Positions 1-7,098 are shown, counted from the stretch's first letter. The stretch: DNA of 9,967 bases from Roseobacter sp. (GCA_024636425.1 JAGXHB010000049.1:1-9967), one strand, 5' to 3'. The notes: a model not told the origin generated them from the sequence alone. Made by a program: numbers and translations.

Positions 1-1086
1 TATGGCCTGTCGAAGAACTGGGAGGAATCGGCGGGACACGGCTTTGCCGCCGCCCGCGCTGCGCAACTGATTGAAAAGACCGAAGGGTTCAAGCCGGACA
101 TCGTTGTCGGCCATGTGGGATGGGGCGAACTTACCTTTTTCAAAGAGGTCTGGAAGGACGTCCCGATCATCGGCTTTTTCGAGTACTATTACAGTGACAC
201 GGGCGGCCCTGTCGGGTTCGACCCTGAAGAATCCATATCGGAGAACACCCCGTTTCTGCTTCATGCACGCAATGCGGTACCTTTGGCCAATATCGAAACT
301 GTTGATGTGGGGCTCAGCCCGACCTTGTGGCAGCGTGATCGCTTTCCGCCCAGTTTCCACCGTAAGCTTTACGTCTGTCACGACGGCATCCGCACCGATC
401 AGTTGAAGCCTGATCCGCACGTCACAATCAAACTAGGGCGGCTTGACCATGCCCTGACCCGCAAGGACGAGATCATCACCTATGTCGCCCGCAATCTGGA
501 GCGGACACGCGGTTTTCACATCTTCATGCGCGCCTTGCCCAAGATCCTGCGCGAACGGCCCAATGCGCGCGTGCTGGTGCTGGGGGGCAACGACACGTCC
601 TATGGCGGCAAAAGCAAACACCCCGGTGGCCTGCGTGCCGAGATGGAGGCGGAAGTCGGTCAGGATGTCGACTGGAGCCGCGTGCATTTTCTGGGGAAGC
701 TGCCCTATGGTGACTATCAGAAAGTCATCCAGATCAGCCGCTGTCACCTCTATCTGACGATGCCCTTTGTGCTGTCGTGGTCGCTGCTGGAATCCATGGC
801 CATGGAAGCGACCATTGTCGCCTCTGACGTGGCCCCCGTACGCGAGGCGATCACACACGGCGAAACCGGGCTGCTGTTCGACTTTTTCCAGCCCGAAGCT
901 TTGGCAGATCAGGTGATCGACGTGCTGGCGGACCCGGAAAAGTTCGCACATCTGGGGCCTGCGGCGCGCAAGCATGTGGTCAAGACCTATGACTTCCTGA
1001 CCAAATGCCTGCCCGAACATATCGCGCAGATGAATGCGCTGGTGCCCGAAGACAAGCGGATCAAACTGCCGCGCGAGAAGGTTTAG
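1..1086 (+). CDS. GT4-type glycosyltransferase, 5' end cut by window
   Basis: The frame is open from base 1 to TAG at 1084-1086, giving 361 visible residues; the GTG at 115 is internal, because clear protein-like sequence (GFKPDIVVGHVGW) precedes it. It should transfer a sugar from a nucleotide-sugar donor to an envelope or polysaccharide acceptor in the cytoplasm. The fold evidence is the C-terminal half: 'YVARNLERTRGFHIFMRAL' opens the donor-binding domain, 'RVLVLGG' is the following strand, then 'HFLGKLPYGDY' and 'LLESMAMEATIVASDVAPVREAITHGETGLLFD', which is the usual GT4 nucleotide-sugar pocket. The first Glu of the usual EX7E pair is not at the expected place ('PFVLSWSLLE'). No signal peptide or membrane segment is visible. 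It heads a tight cluster with an SDR gene and exoD, which supports a polysaccharide role. The acceptor and sugar cannot be told from sequence. Confidence 0.88.
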   Translation, partial: YGLSKNWEESAGHGFAAARAAQLIEKTEGFKPDIVVGHVGWGELTFFKEVWKDVPIIGFFEYYYSDTGGPVGFDPEESISENTPFLLHARNAVPLANIETVDVGLSPTLWQRDRFPPSFHRKLYVCHDGIRTDQLKPDPHVTIKLGRLDHALTRKDEIITYVARNLERTRGFHIFMRALPKILRERPNARVLVLGGNDTSYGGKSKHPGGLRAEMEAEVGQDVDWSRVHFLGKLPYGDYQKVIQISRCHLYLTMPFVLSWSLLESMAMEATIVASDVAPVREAITHGETGLLFDFFQPEALADQVIDVLADPEKFAHLGPAARKHVVKTYDFLTKCLPEHIAQMNALVPEDKRIKLPREKV

Positions 1087-1090
1087 GTTG

Positions 1091-1951
1091 ATGGACAAAA
1101 CGCTTCTTTCTATCGGGCACGGGTATAGTGCGCAGGCGCTGGCGGCACGGCTTGTACCGCAGGGCTGGCGCATCATCGGCACCACGCGAAAGGCGGACAA
1201 GCTTGCCGCACTGTCGGAGACCGGCATTGATCCCGTTGTCTGGCCGGGTGCCGATCTGGGCGCATTGCTGGAACAGGTGCCCAACATTCTGGTATCGGCG
1301 GGTCCGGGGCCGGACGGCGATCCGGTTCTGAACGAGCTGCATGACGACATTGCCCGCGCGGCCCCGCATCTGCGGTGGGTCGGCTACCTGTCCACGACGG
1401 GTGTCTATGGCGATCAGGACGGCGACTGGGTGGACGAGGACAGCACGCTTGCCCCCTCGACCGATCGCGGGAGCGCGCGTGTCGAAGCCGAAAGCCGGTG
1501 GCAGGCAATCCCGGATCTGCCGCTACATATCTTCCGGCTGGCGGGGATCTATGGACCGGGGCGGGGCCCTTTTGCCAAGGTGCGGGCGGGCACGGCGCGG
1601 CGCATCATCAAGGAAGGTCAGGTGTTTTCCCGGATTCATGTCGAAGACATTGCGCAGGCGCTGGACCTGTCCTTGCACCGGCCTCTACCGGGCGCGATCT
1701 ACAACTTGTGCGATGATGATCCCGCTCCGCCGCAGGATGTCATTGCGCATGCCGCATCGCTGCTCGGGTTGCCCGTCCCCGAGGCGATCCCGATTGACGA
1801 AGCTGACATGACCCCGATGGCCCGCAGCTTTTACGCCGAAAGCAAGAAGGTCCGGAACGACAAGATCAAGCAGGCGTTGGGGTGGAAACCGAGTTTCCCG
1901 AGCTATCGTGCCGGGTTGGCTGCCTTGCTAGCCTCGGACGATGATGCTTGA
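1091..1951 (+). CDS. Atypical SDR, NAD(P)-binding YeeZ-type protein
   Basis: A 286-residue Rossmann-fold protein. The N-terminus 'LSIGHGYSAQALAARL' (residues 6-21) is a glycine-rich dinucleotide loop and 'GTTRKADK' (30-37) follows the second strand, as in NAD(P)-dependent epimerase/dehydratase relatives. 'YLSTTGVYGD' (99-108), 'FRLAGIYGPGRGP' (148-160), 'RIHVEDIAQAL' (181-191) and 'YNLCDDDP' (204-211) are in the order seen in the YeeZ-like atypical SDR group. The catalytic YxxxK expected near residue 126-130 is absent (RGSAR there), so ordinary epimerase or dehydrogenase chemistry is doubtful and the substrate is unknown. The ATG at 1091 was chosen over an earlier in-frame start (1034) because it has GAGAAGG at 1075-1081 and begins directly with the Rossmann strand. 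It lies 4 bases after the glycosyltransferase stop and overlaps exoD, so it is probably translated from the same mRNA. Confidence 0.85.
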   Translation: MDKTLLSIGHGYSAQALAARLVPQGWRIIGTTRKADKLAALSETGIDPVVWPGADLGALLEQVPNILVSAGPGPDGDPVLNELHDDIARAAPHLRWVGYLSTTGVYGDQDGDWVDEDSTLAPSTDRGSARVEAESRWQAIPDLPLHIFRLAGIYGPGRGPFAKVRAGTARRIIKEGQVFSRIHVEDIAQALDLSLHRPLPGAIYNLCDDDPAPPQDVIAHAASLLGLPVPEAIPIDEADMTPMARSFYAESKKVRNDKIKQALGWKPSFPSYRAGLAALLASDDDA

Positions 1952-2543
1952 GGCGGAAATGCAGCGTGACAACGACCATACCCTTGGCCATCTGCTGGAC
2001 AGGGTGGAAACAGCAGCCCAACATGATGATGTGACACTGCGCGATGTGCTGGACCAATTCGGCGAGCGGTCGATCACGCCTTTCATTCTGCTGGCGGCGC
2101 TGCTGTTGGTGTCGCCTCTGTCCGGTGTCATCGGCATGTCGAGCTTTATCGCGGTGCTGGTCATTGTCCTGTCCGCGCAGGCATTGGTCGGGCGCAAGCG
2201 TTTGTGGCTTCCCGCGTTCCTGCTGGGCAAGAAGATGAGGTCGAAGCATCTGCACACGACGGTACGATGGTTGCGCAAGCCTTGTGCCTTTTTTGATCGT
2301 CATTCGGGCCAGCGGCTGCAATTCCTGACCACGGGACCGATGCGTTTCATTACACTTTTGACCTGCACGATCCTGCCAGTCGGCTGGCCGTTTCTCGAAT
2401 TCGTGCCTTTTGCGTCCTCTTTCGGCGGGGGTACCGTGGCGTTGTTTGCCTTTGGGCTGTTCACGCGCGACGGTCTGTATGTGCTGCTTGGATATGTGTC
2501 GATGGTGACGGTGGCAGGGATCTTCTATATCGTCCTGTTCTGA
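1941..2543 (+). CDS. exoD: ExoD-family membrane protein
   Basis: A 200-residue integral membrane protein matching the exopolysaccharide synthesis ExoD family. After a soluble N-terminus with 'VTLRDVLDQFGERS' (31-44), hydrophobic segments lie at about 47-82, 134-150 and 163-199. Family-typical stretches are 'GRKRLWLPAFLL' (84-95), 'PFLEFVPFASS' (150-160) and 'FGLFTRDGLYVLLGY' (171-185). ExoD was named from Sinorhizobium mutants affected in exopolysaccharide and alkali tolerance; its biochemical role is not settled. The start is uncertain: ATG 1941, 1944 or 1959 are all in frame and none has a clear Shine-Dalgarno, which fits translational coupling to the preceding gene through the 8- to 11-base overlap. 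The stop TGA at 2541-2543 abuts the opposite-strand thiQ stop. Confidence 0.87.
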   Translation: MMLEAEMQRDNDHTLGHLLDRVETAAQHDDVTLRDVLDQFGERSITPFILLAALLLVSPLSGVIGMSSFIAVLVIVLSAQALVGRKRLWLPAFLLGKKMRSKHLHTTVRWLRKPCAFFDRHSGQRLQFLTTGPMRFITLLTCTILPVGWPFLEFVPFASSFGGGTVALFAFGLFTRDGLYVLLGYVSMVTVAGIFYIVLF

Positions 2544-3236
2544 TCACCCCAAATAGGCGCGCAATTCGGGCGGCGGGTTCTCCATCAGGGTCGCAGCTGG
2601 CGCGGGCGGATGGGCCTTGCCGCCTTCAACAAAGATGACCTCGTCCGCGATGCGCCGGATGTCTTCGGGCGCATGCGTGACCATGATAAGTGTCGCCTCG
2701 GTTTCGCTGACAAGCGCTTGGACCAGATCCAGCATCTCGTTGCGCAATGCGGGCCCGAGTGCTGCAAAGGGTTCGTCAAGCAGCACCAACGGCCGGGCCT
2801 GCACCAGCACCCGCGCTAGTGCGGCCCGGCTTTGCTGCCCGCCCGACAGCGACCCCGGCCTGCGGCTGGCCATGTCACCAAGACCGACACGGATCAGCGC
2901 GTGTTCAACTTTGGCTTTTTCTTCCGCCGACAAGCGCAGATCGGGGCGCACCCCAAGGCCGACGTTTTGCAGAACACTCAGATGCGGGAAAAGGTTGTTG
3001 TCCTGAAACAGCATCGTCACGGGCCGCGCACCCGGTGCGGCGTCGGTAATATCGCGCCCCTGCCAGCTCAGGCGTCCCTGCTCCAGCGCGACGAACCCGC
3101 CAAGTGCGCTCAGAAGCGTCGATTTCCCTGCGCCAGAGGGGCCGATGACGGCGTAATTTAGGTGCGGTTCAATCGTCAGATCGGCATGCAGCCTGAAGCT
3201 GCCTTGAATGATCAGTCCGTTTTCAAGCCTCAGCAT
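2544..3236 (-). CDS. thiQ: Thiamine/TPP ABC transporter ATPase ThiQ
   Basis: The cytoplasmic ATP-hydrolysing subunit of the thiamine importer, 230 residues. All ABC motifs are present in order: Walker A GPSGAGKST (32-40), Q-loop 'MLFQDNNLFPHL' with Q78, signature LSGGQ (130-134), Walker B LVLLDEP (150-156) and the switch His188 in 'VTHAPED'. 'MLFQDNNLFPHLSVLQNVGLG' closely resembles E. coli ThiQ. I chose ATG 3236 because it gives the family-typical 'MLRLENGL' N-terminus; the frame extends upstream only to a TTG at 3257. The gene overlaps thiP by 14 bases and is the last in thiBPQ, so it should follow the TPP riboswitch upstream of thiB. Its stop sits base to base with the exoD stop. Confidence 0.95.
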   Translation of the reverse strand: MLRLENGLIIQGSFRLHADLTIEPHLNYAVIGPSGAGKSTLLSALGGFVALEQGRLSWQGRDITDAAPGARPVTMLFQDNNLFPHLSVLQNVGLGVRPDLRLSAEEKAKVEHALIRVGLGDMASRRPGSLSGGQQSRAALARVLVQARPLVLLDEPFAALGPALRNEMLDLVQALVSETEATLIMVTHAPEDIRRIADEVIFVEGGKAHPPAPAATLMENPPPELRAYLG

Positions 3237-4779
3237 GCCAGCGCCCCGCTTTGTCAAACATCCAGAAAATGCCGAGCGACAGCGCGAGAAGGATCAGCGC
3301 GGCACCGGCCGCCGCTTCCATCTGGTAGCTGCCCATCAGGCGGTACATCTGCAGCGGCAAGGTCGCCCGGTCCGCGTCCGCAAAAAGGGCTATTATCCCG
3401 AGATCGCCCATCGATAACGCCCCCGTCAGCCCCGCCGCAAAGCCGATCTGCGCACGCAGGCGCGGCAGGATCAGCCATCGCCAAAGCGGCCAGCCCTGCA
3501 TCCCCAGCGTCTGCGCAAGTCGCCCATACGTCCCAAGCGCATCGCGCAGCGGCGGCACCAGAATACGCAGCGCAAAAGGGAGCGCCATCAAAGCATTGAC
3601 CAATGCTGTCACAGGCAGGGCCACGGCGAAGGGATCAGCGACGGGGTTGATCAGAATGAACCAGCCGGTGCCAATCATCAGGGGGGAGGCCGACAAGCCA
3701 AGCAGACCGACCGCCTCGACCCCGCCGCGCTTGGCCGAGGCGATCCAACCCGCCAGCGGCAACGCAAGCGTCAGCAGGACCGCAACGCTGCTTAGCGCCA
3801 CGCCGATGGATGTGGCTGCCGCCTGCCAGACGCTTTCGGGCGTTTGCAGCAACCCGCCCAGCCCGCTGATCACCACGGCACCAAGCGGCAGCAACAAGAA
3901 AGCAGCGCCTGCTACAATCACGGCACCGTCGAGAATGCGCTGTACGCCGTGCTGTGCGTCCCATCTTTGCAGCGGACGATCCTGCCCACCGCCCAAGCGG
4001 ACGCCGGGGATGATCCAAAGCGCAAGAAGGGCGGCACCGCCGGCCAGACCAAGCTGCACAAGGGACAGGAGTGCTGCGCGGTTCAGGTCGAAATCAAATC
4101 GGAACGCCTGATAGATCGCCAGCTCGATGGTCGTCGCCCGCGGTCCGCCACCCAAGGTCAGTGCGACGGCAAAGCTGGTCAGGCAGATCACGAAAATCAG
4201 CGCCGCGGTGCCCGGCACAATCTGGCGCAGCATTGGCCACTCGACGCCGCGGAACACGGCACGCGGCGTCAGGCCAAGCTGGGCCGCAAGCCGGAAGCGT
4301 TCTGCCGGAATGGTCTGCCAGGCCTGAAGCAGAAGCCGTGTCGCCAACGGCATGTTGAAGAATACATGCGCAAGGACCACACCTTGCAGGCCGTAGATTG
4401 ACAGCGGTGCAAGCCCGACCATGCCCAACCCGGCATTCAGCCAGCCCGCCCGCCCGAATACGGCAAGCAACCCCAGAACAGCCACGATCACCGGCAGGAT
4501 GAAAGGGGCACCCAGCAGCGTGACCAGCAGTGCCCGCCCAAAGAAGCGCCGGCGCGCCAATGCGCGCGCGATCGGAATGGCCAGCAAGGTCGAGATCACG
4601 GCGGAAAGCACCGATTGCCAGACGGTGAACCGGATCGCGGACCAATCGGCGGGGCCAAGCCCGCTGCCGAACTCGGCGCGCGATACCACGGCAATCAGCG
4701 CGGCAAGGATCAGCGCCACCACCAGAACGGCGGCGCTGATCCCCGATGCGCGGCTTACCTTGAGAGCGCGGAGAGCCAT
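3223..4779 (-). CDS. thiP: Thiamine/TPP ABC transporter permease ThiP
   Basis: The inner-membrane channel of the thiamine importer, 518 residues, close to the E. coli ThiP length. It is an internal duplication of two permease halves. Each half has an EAA-type loop that contacts the ATPase: 'ERFRLAAQLGLTPRAVFRGV' (160-179) and 'LGTYGRLAQTLGMQGWPLW' (415-433). Long hydrophobic segments occur throughout, including about 14-33, 83-108, 190-210, 284-308, 328-347 and 491-507. The motif 'TSFAVALTLGGGPRATTIELAIYQAFRFDFDL' (201-232) is typical of ThiP. The start ATG at 4779 has AGAGG 10 bases upstream, inside thiB, which it overlaps by 25 bases; it overlaps thiQ by 14 bases at its other end. The order thiB-thiP-thiQ and the riboswitch place it firmly in thiamine uptake. 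Confidence 0.95.
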   Translation of the reverse strand: MALRALKVSRASGISAAVLVVALILAALIAVVSRAEFGSGLGPADWSAIRFTVWQSVLSAVISTLLAIPIARALARRRFFGRALLVTLLGAPFILPVIVAVLGLLAVFGRAGWLNAGLGMVGLAPLSIYGLQGVVLAHVFFNMPLATRLLLQAWQTIPAERFRLAAQLGLTPRAVFRGVEWPMLRQIVPGTAALIFVICLTSFAVALTLGGGPRATTIELAIYQAFRFDFDLNRAALLSLVQLGLAGGAALLALWIIPGVRLGGGQDRPLQRWDAQHGVQRILDGAVIVAGAAFLLLPLGAVVISGLGGLLQTPESVWQAAATSIGVALSSVAVLLTLALPLAGWIASAKRGGVEAVGLLGLSASPLMIGTGWFILINPVADPFAVALPVTALVNALMALPFALRILVPPLRDALGTYGRLAQTLGMQGWPLWRWLILPRLRAQIGFAAGLTGALSMGDLGIIALFADADRATLPLQMYRLMGSYQMEAAAGAALILLALSLGIFWMFDKAGRWHAEA

Positions 4780-5732
4780 TCGGCCAGCGCCTCTTCCCGC
4801 AAAGCGGGCACGGCTTCGTTAGGGACAAGCAACGCTTTGTCGGGTTCGATCAACTGACCGAAGGCGGCGGGCAATCCGGCTTCGGGCAGCACTGCCGGAT
4901 ACATCCAGTTTGTCGTGGGCAGCACGGATTGGGCCGCGTCGGAGACCATGAACTCCAGGAACATGTCCGCCAGATCGGGCTGATCGCTGCCCGCCAGCTT
5001 GCCCGCCACTTCGATCTGCATGTAGTGGCCTTCGTCGAAGGGGGCGGCCAGCTTGGTTGCGTCATCCTCGGCGATCATATGGTACGCGGGCGACGTGGTG
5101 TAGCTGAGCACCATGTCCGCTTCACCCTCCAGAAACAGGCCGTAAGCTTCCGTCCAACCCTTGGTCACGGTCAGCACATTATCAGCCAGCCCTTCCCAGA
5201 TTTCAGGTGCTTCGTCGCCATAAGCGTCCTTGACCCACATCAGCAATCCCAGACCGGGAGTGGAGGACCGGGGATCCTGAATGACGATCTTCAGGTCGCT
5301 TTCGGCAAGTTCGCGAAAGTTGCGCGGCGGATTGACGCCCTTGTTGTAGATGAACGCAAAATAGCCCCAGTCATAGGGGGCGAAGTGGTCTTCGTTCCAC
5401 GCGATCGGCAGGTTGTAGTCTGCTGTAACGGTGATAGGCGCGAACAGGTCGGTTTCCTTGGCGGTGGCGATCAGGCTGGTGTCCAGACCCATCACCACAT
5501 CCGCATCCGACCGTGCGCCTTCAAGCCGCAGGCGGGCCAGCAGCGCGGCACCGTCGCCCATGCCGACGAACTTCAGATCACATGCGCAGGTTTCCTCGAA
5601 CGCCTTTTCAATCTGCGGGCCGGGCCCCCATTCGGCGACGAAACTGTCGTAAGTGTAGACCACCAGTTCGGGCGTATCGGCCAGCGCCGGGCTGGCAAGA
5701 AGAGTGGTGGCAGCAAGTGCAAGATACTTCAT
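4755..5732 (-). CDS. thiB: Periplasmic thiamine/TPP-binding protein ThiB
   Basis: The substrate-capturing subunit of the thiamine importer (also called TbpA), 325 residues. Residues 1-18 form a Sec signal peptide ending ASPALA before DTPEL. Mature-protein landmarks closely resemble E. coli ThiB: 'LVVYTYDSFVAEWGPGP' (23-39), 'DADVVMGLD' (76-84), 'YDWGYFAFIYNKG' (120-132), 'IQDPRSSTPGLGLLMW' (151-166), 'TKGWTEAYGLFL' (190-201), 'VLSYTTSPAYH' (208-218) and 'NWMYP' (275-279). The aromatic residues in these stretches (W193, Y197, Y211, W276) are the kind that stack on thiamine in the solved family member; that assignment rests on family knowledge. The start has GGAGGA at 5737-5742 four bases upstream. 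It is first in thiBPQ, and a TPP riboswitch lies 48 bases ahead of the start codon. Confidence 0.96.
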   Translation of the reverse strand: MKYLALAATTLLASPALADTPELVVYTYDSFVAEWGPGPQIEKAFEETCACDLKFVGMGDGAALLARLRLEGARSDADVVMGLDTSLIATAKETDLFAPITVTADYNLPIAWNEDHFAPYDWGYFAFIYNKGVNPPRNFRELAESDLKIVIQDPRSSTPGLGLLMWVKDAYGDEAPEIWEGLADNVLTVTKGWTEAYGLFLEGEADMVLSYTTSPAYHMIAEDDATKLAAPFDEGHYMQIEVAGKLAGSDQPDLADMFLEFMVSDAAQSVLPTTNWMYPAVLPEAGLPAAFGQLIEPDKALLVPNEAVPALREEALAEWLSALSR

Positions 5733-5734
5733 GG

Positions 5735-5775
5735 CATCCTCCAGAATGCGGCGTCAGAAAGCGTTGGAGTTGATG
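5735..5775 (-). promoter_or_regulatory. Hairpin covering the thiB Shine-Dalgarno
   Basis: On the thiB mRNA, CAUC-AA-CUCCA (complement of 5765-5775) can pair with UGGAG-GAUG (complement of 5735-5743). That gives 9 base pairs, a two-base bulge and a 21-base loop. The pairing buries the GGAGGA Shine-Dalgarno (5737-5742) and stops two bases before the start codon. The likely role is the OFF state of the riboswitch expression platform. A competing fold exists: CUCC can instead pair with GGAG of the aptamer's own 3' block, or UCCA with UGGA at 5775-5778. The pairings are read by eye, and no folding energy was computed. Confidence 0.5.
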
Positions 5776-5780
5776 TCCAG

Positions 5781-5861
5781 ACCTTCCCTCCGCCGGTGTT
5801 AACCGGTTCAGGTTCAACGGGTCCGTGCGACGCACATCTCAGCCAATGGCCCCCCGAGGTG
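5781..5861 (-). promoter_or_regulatory. TPP riboswitch (THI element) for thiBPQ
   Basis: Read on the minus strand, this stretch carries the conserved TPP aptamer blocks in the right order. CUCGGGG lies at the 5' side, CUGAGA (complement of 5837-5842) in the pyrimidine-sensing arm, ACCC just before GAACCUGA (complement of 5808-5815), a GGUUAACACC arm, and the terminal GGAGGGA (complement of 5785-5791). ACCU (5857-5860) and AGGU (5781-5784) can close helix P1. It sits directly upstream of thiB, first gene of the thiamine importer, so binding of thiamine pyrophosphate should repress import. No uridine-rich terminator follows it, which argues for control of translation (see the hairpin at 5735-5775). 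Confidence 0.95.
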
Positions 5862-5866
5862 CTCTA

Positions 5867-5895
5867 TCGGTAGAACGCCACCGCATCGCTTGCAA
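5867..5895 (-). promoter_or_regulatory. Weak candidate thiBPQ promoter
   Basis: On the minus strand TTGCAA (5890-5895) is followed after 17 bases by TACCGA (5867-5872). The spacing is right and transcription would begin close to the riboswitch 5' end near 5860, which is what is needed. The -10 match is poor, so this is only a positional candidate. Confidence 0.22.
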
Positions 5896-5906
5896 GGCGA
5901 AAACCC

Positions 5907-5935
5907 TTGAGGGAGCTTTGACGCACCGCTATGGA
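5907..5935 (+). promoter_or_regulatory. Weak candidate aroC promoter
   Basis: TTGAGG (5907-5912), a 17-base spacer and TATGGA (5930-5935) make a partial match to a sigma-70 promoter. Transcription would start near 5942, leaving a very short leader of about 16 bases before the aroC ATG at 5958. If true, the in-frame ATG at 5931 could not be the start. Low confidence. Confidence 0.22.
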
Positions 5936-5944
5936 TCACCGCCA

Positions 5945-5950
5945 AAGGAG
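5945..5950 (+). promoter_or_regulatory. aroC ribosome binding site
   Basis: AAGGAG lies 7 bases before ATG 5958. This decides the aroC start in favour of 5958 over the in-frame ATG at 5931, which has only GGGAG (5911-5915) some 15 bases away. Confidence 0.75.
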
Positions 5951-5957
5951 ACCGCTC

Positions 5958-7058
5958 ATGTCGATCAATAGCTTTGGCCATCTTTTTCGCGTGACCACCT
6001 GGGGCGAAAGCCACGGGCCTGCTCTGGGTGCGACCGTCGACGGCTGCCCGCCCGGCGTGCCGATCACCGAAGACATGATCCAGCACTGGATGGACAAGCG
6101 CAAACCCGGCCAGAACAAATACACCACGCAGCGCCGCGAGGCCGACGAGGTGCGTATCCTGTCCGGCGTTTTCGAAGGGATGACGACTGGCACGCCGATC
6201 CAGCTGATGATCGAGAACACCGATCAGCGCTCCAAGGATTACGGGGACATCAAGGACAAGTTCCGCCCCGGTCACGCCGACATCACCTATTTCCAGAAAT
6301 ACGGCATCCGCGATTATCGCGGGGGCGGGCGGTCTTCGGCCCGCGAAACGGCGTCGCGCGTCGCAGCGGGCGGACTGGCCCGCGAGGCGATCCGCGCGAT
6401 TGCGCCAGAGGTGCAGATCACCGGCTACATGGTGCAGATGGGCCCGCACAAGATCGACCGCGCTGCGTTTGATTGGGAACAGATCGACCAGAACCCGTTC
6501 TGGGTGCCCGACGCAACGGCAGCCGGTGACTGGGCCGAATATCTGGACGGTCTGCGCAAGTCGGGCAGCAGTGTCGGCGCCATCATCGAGGTGACAGCGC
6601 GCGGCGTGCCCGCAGGTCTGGGCGCGCCCGTTTATGGCAAGCTTGATACGGATCTCGCCGCCGCCATGATGAGCATCAACGCCGTCAAAGGTGTCGAAAT
6701 CGGCGAAGGAATGTCGGCGGCCATGCTGACAGGAGAGCTGAACGCCGACGAGATCAGCATGGGGCCGGATGGTCCTGTCTATTCCTCAAACCACGCTGGC
6801 GGGATCCTGGGCGGGATCAGCACGGGGCAGGACATTGTCGTGCGCTTTGCGGTCAAGCCGACCTCAAGCATCCTGACCACACGCAAGACGATCACCATAT
6901 CGGGCGAGGATACAGAGATCATCACCAAGGGCCGGCATGATCCGTGCGTCGGTATCCGCGCCGTGCCCGTGGGCGAAGCGATGATGGCATGTGTCCTGCT
7001 GGATCATATGCTGCTGCACCGTGGCCAAGTGGGTAAAAATCAGGGCCACATCGGCTAA
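5958..7058 (+). CDS. aroC: Chorismate synthase AroC
   Basis: Catalyses the last step of the shikimate pathway, 5-enolpyruvylshikimate-3-phosphate to chorismate, using reduced FMN; cytoplasmic and normally tetrameric. The 366-residue product is about the usual length and intact. Family signatures are visible: GESHG (16-20), 'FRPGHADITYFQKYG' (102-116), 'YRGGGRSSARETASRVAAG' (120-138), 'SNHAGGILGGISTGQ' (277-291), 'KPTSSI' (300-305) and 'GRHDPCVGIRAVPVGEAM' (325-342). The start at 5958 is set by AAGGAG 7 bases upstream and gives the family-typical 'MSINSFGHLFRVTTWGESHG'. It is transcribed divergently from thiBPQ with 225 bases between the two start codons. Nothing in its leader shows amino-acid-dependent control. 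It stands apart from other aro genes, as is common. Confidence 0.97.
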   Translation: MSINSFGHLFRVTTWGESHGPALGATVDGCPPGVPITEDMIQHWMDKRKPGQNKYTTQRREADEVRILSGVFEGMTTGTPIQLMIENTDQRSKDYGDIKDKFRPGHADITYFQKYGIRDYRGGGRSSARETASRVAAGGLAREAIRAIAPEVQITGYMVQMGPHKIDRAAFDWEQIDQNPFWVPDATAAGDWAEYLDGLRKSGSSVGAIIEVTARGVPAGLGAPVYGKLDTDLAAAMMSINAVKGVEIGEGMSAAMLTGELNADEISMGPDGPVYSSNHAGGILGGISTGQDIVVRFAVKPTSSILTTRKTITISGEDTEIITKGRHDPCVGIRAVPVGEAMMACVLLDHMLLHRGQVGKNQGHIG

Positions 7059-7098
7059 GCTGCCCGAAAACTTCGAATTTTTCATAGCAGAGGTTTCA

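Noticed and set aside
115..117. GTG 115 as the glycosyltransferase start
   Set aside because: The frame is open to base 1 with plausible coding sequence before it, so the true start lies outside the window.
433..1350. 305-residue open frame on the minus strand across the glycosyltransferase/SDR junction
   Set aside because: It is antisense to two genes with clear motifs and spans their boundary; low-complexity shadow composition.
3234..3257. Upstream TTG start for thiQ at 3257
   Set aside because: It would add seven residues with no family counterpart and extend the overlap with thiP; ATG 3236 gives the standard ThiQ N-terminus.
3844..4401. 185-residue plus-strand open frame inside thiP
   Set aside because: It lies wholly within a well-supported membrane protein on the other strand and is rich in Gln, Arg and His like other antisense frames.
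4929..5873. 314-residue open frame on the plus strand, opposite thiB
   Set aside because: It covers thiB and runs through the TPP riboswitch in antisense, and has no recognisable domain.
5814..6449. 211-residue minus-strand open frame covering the aroC 5' end
   Set aside because: It overlaps the riboswitch and the conserved aroC coding region in antisense, and shows no family motif.
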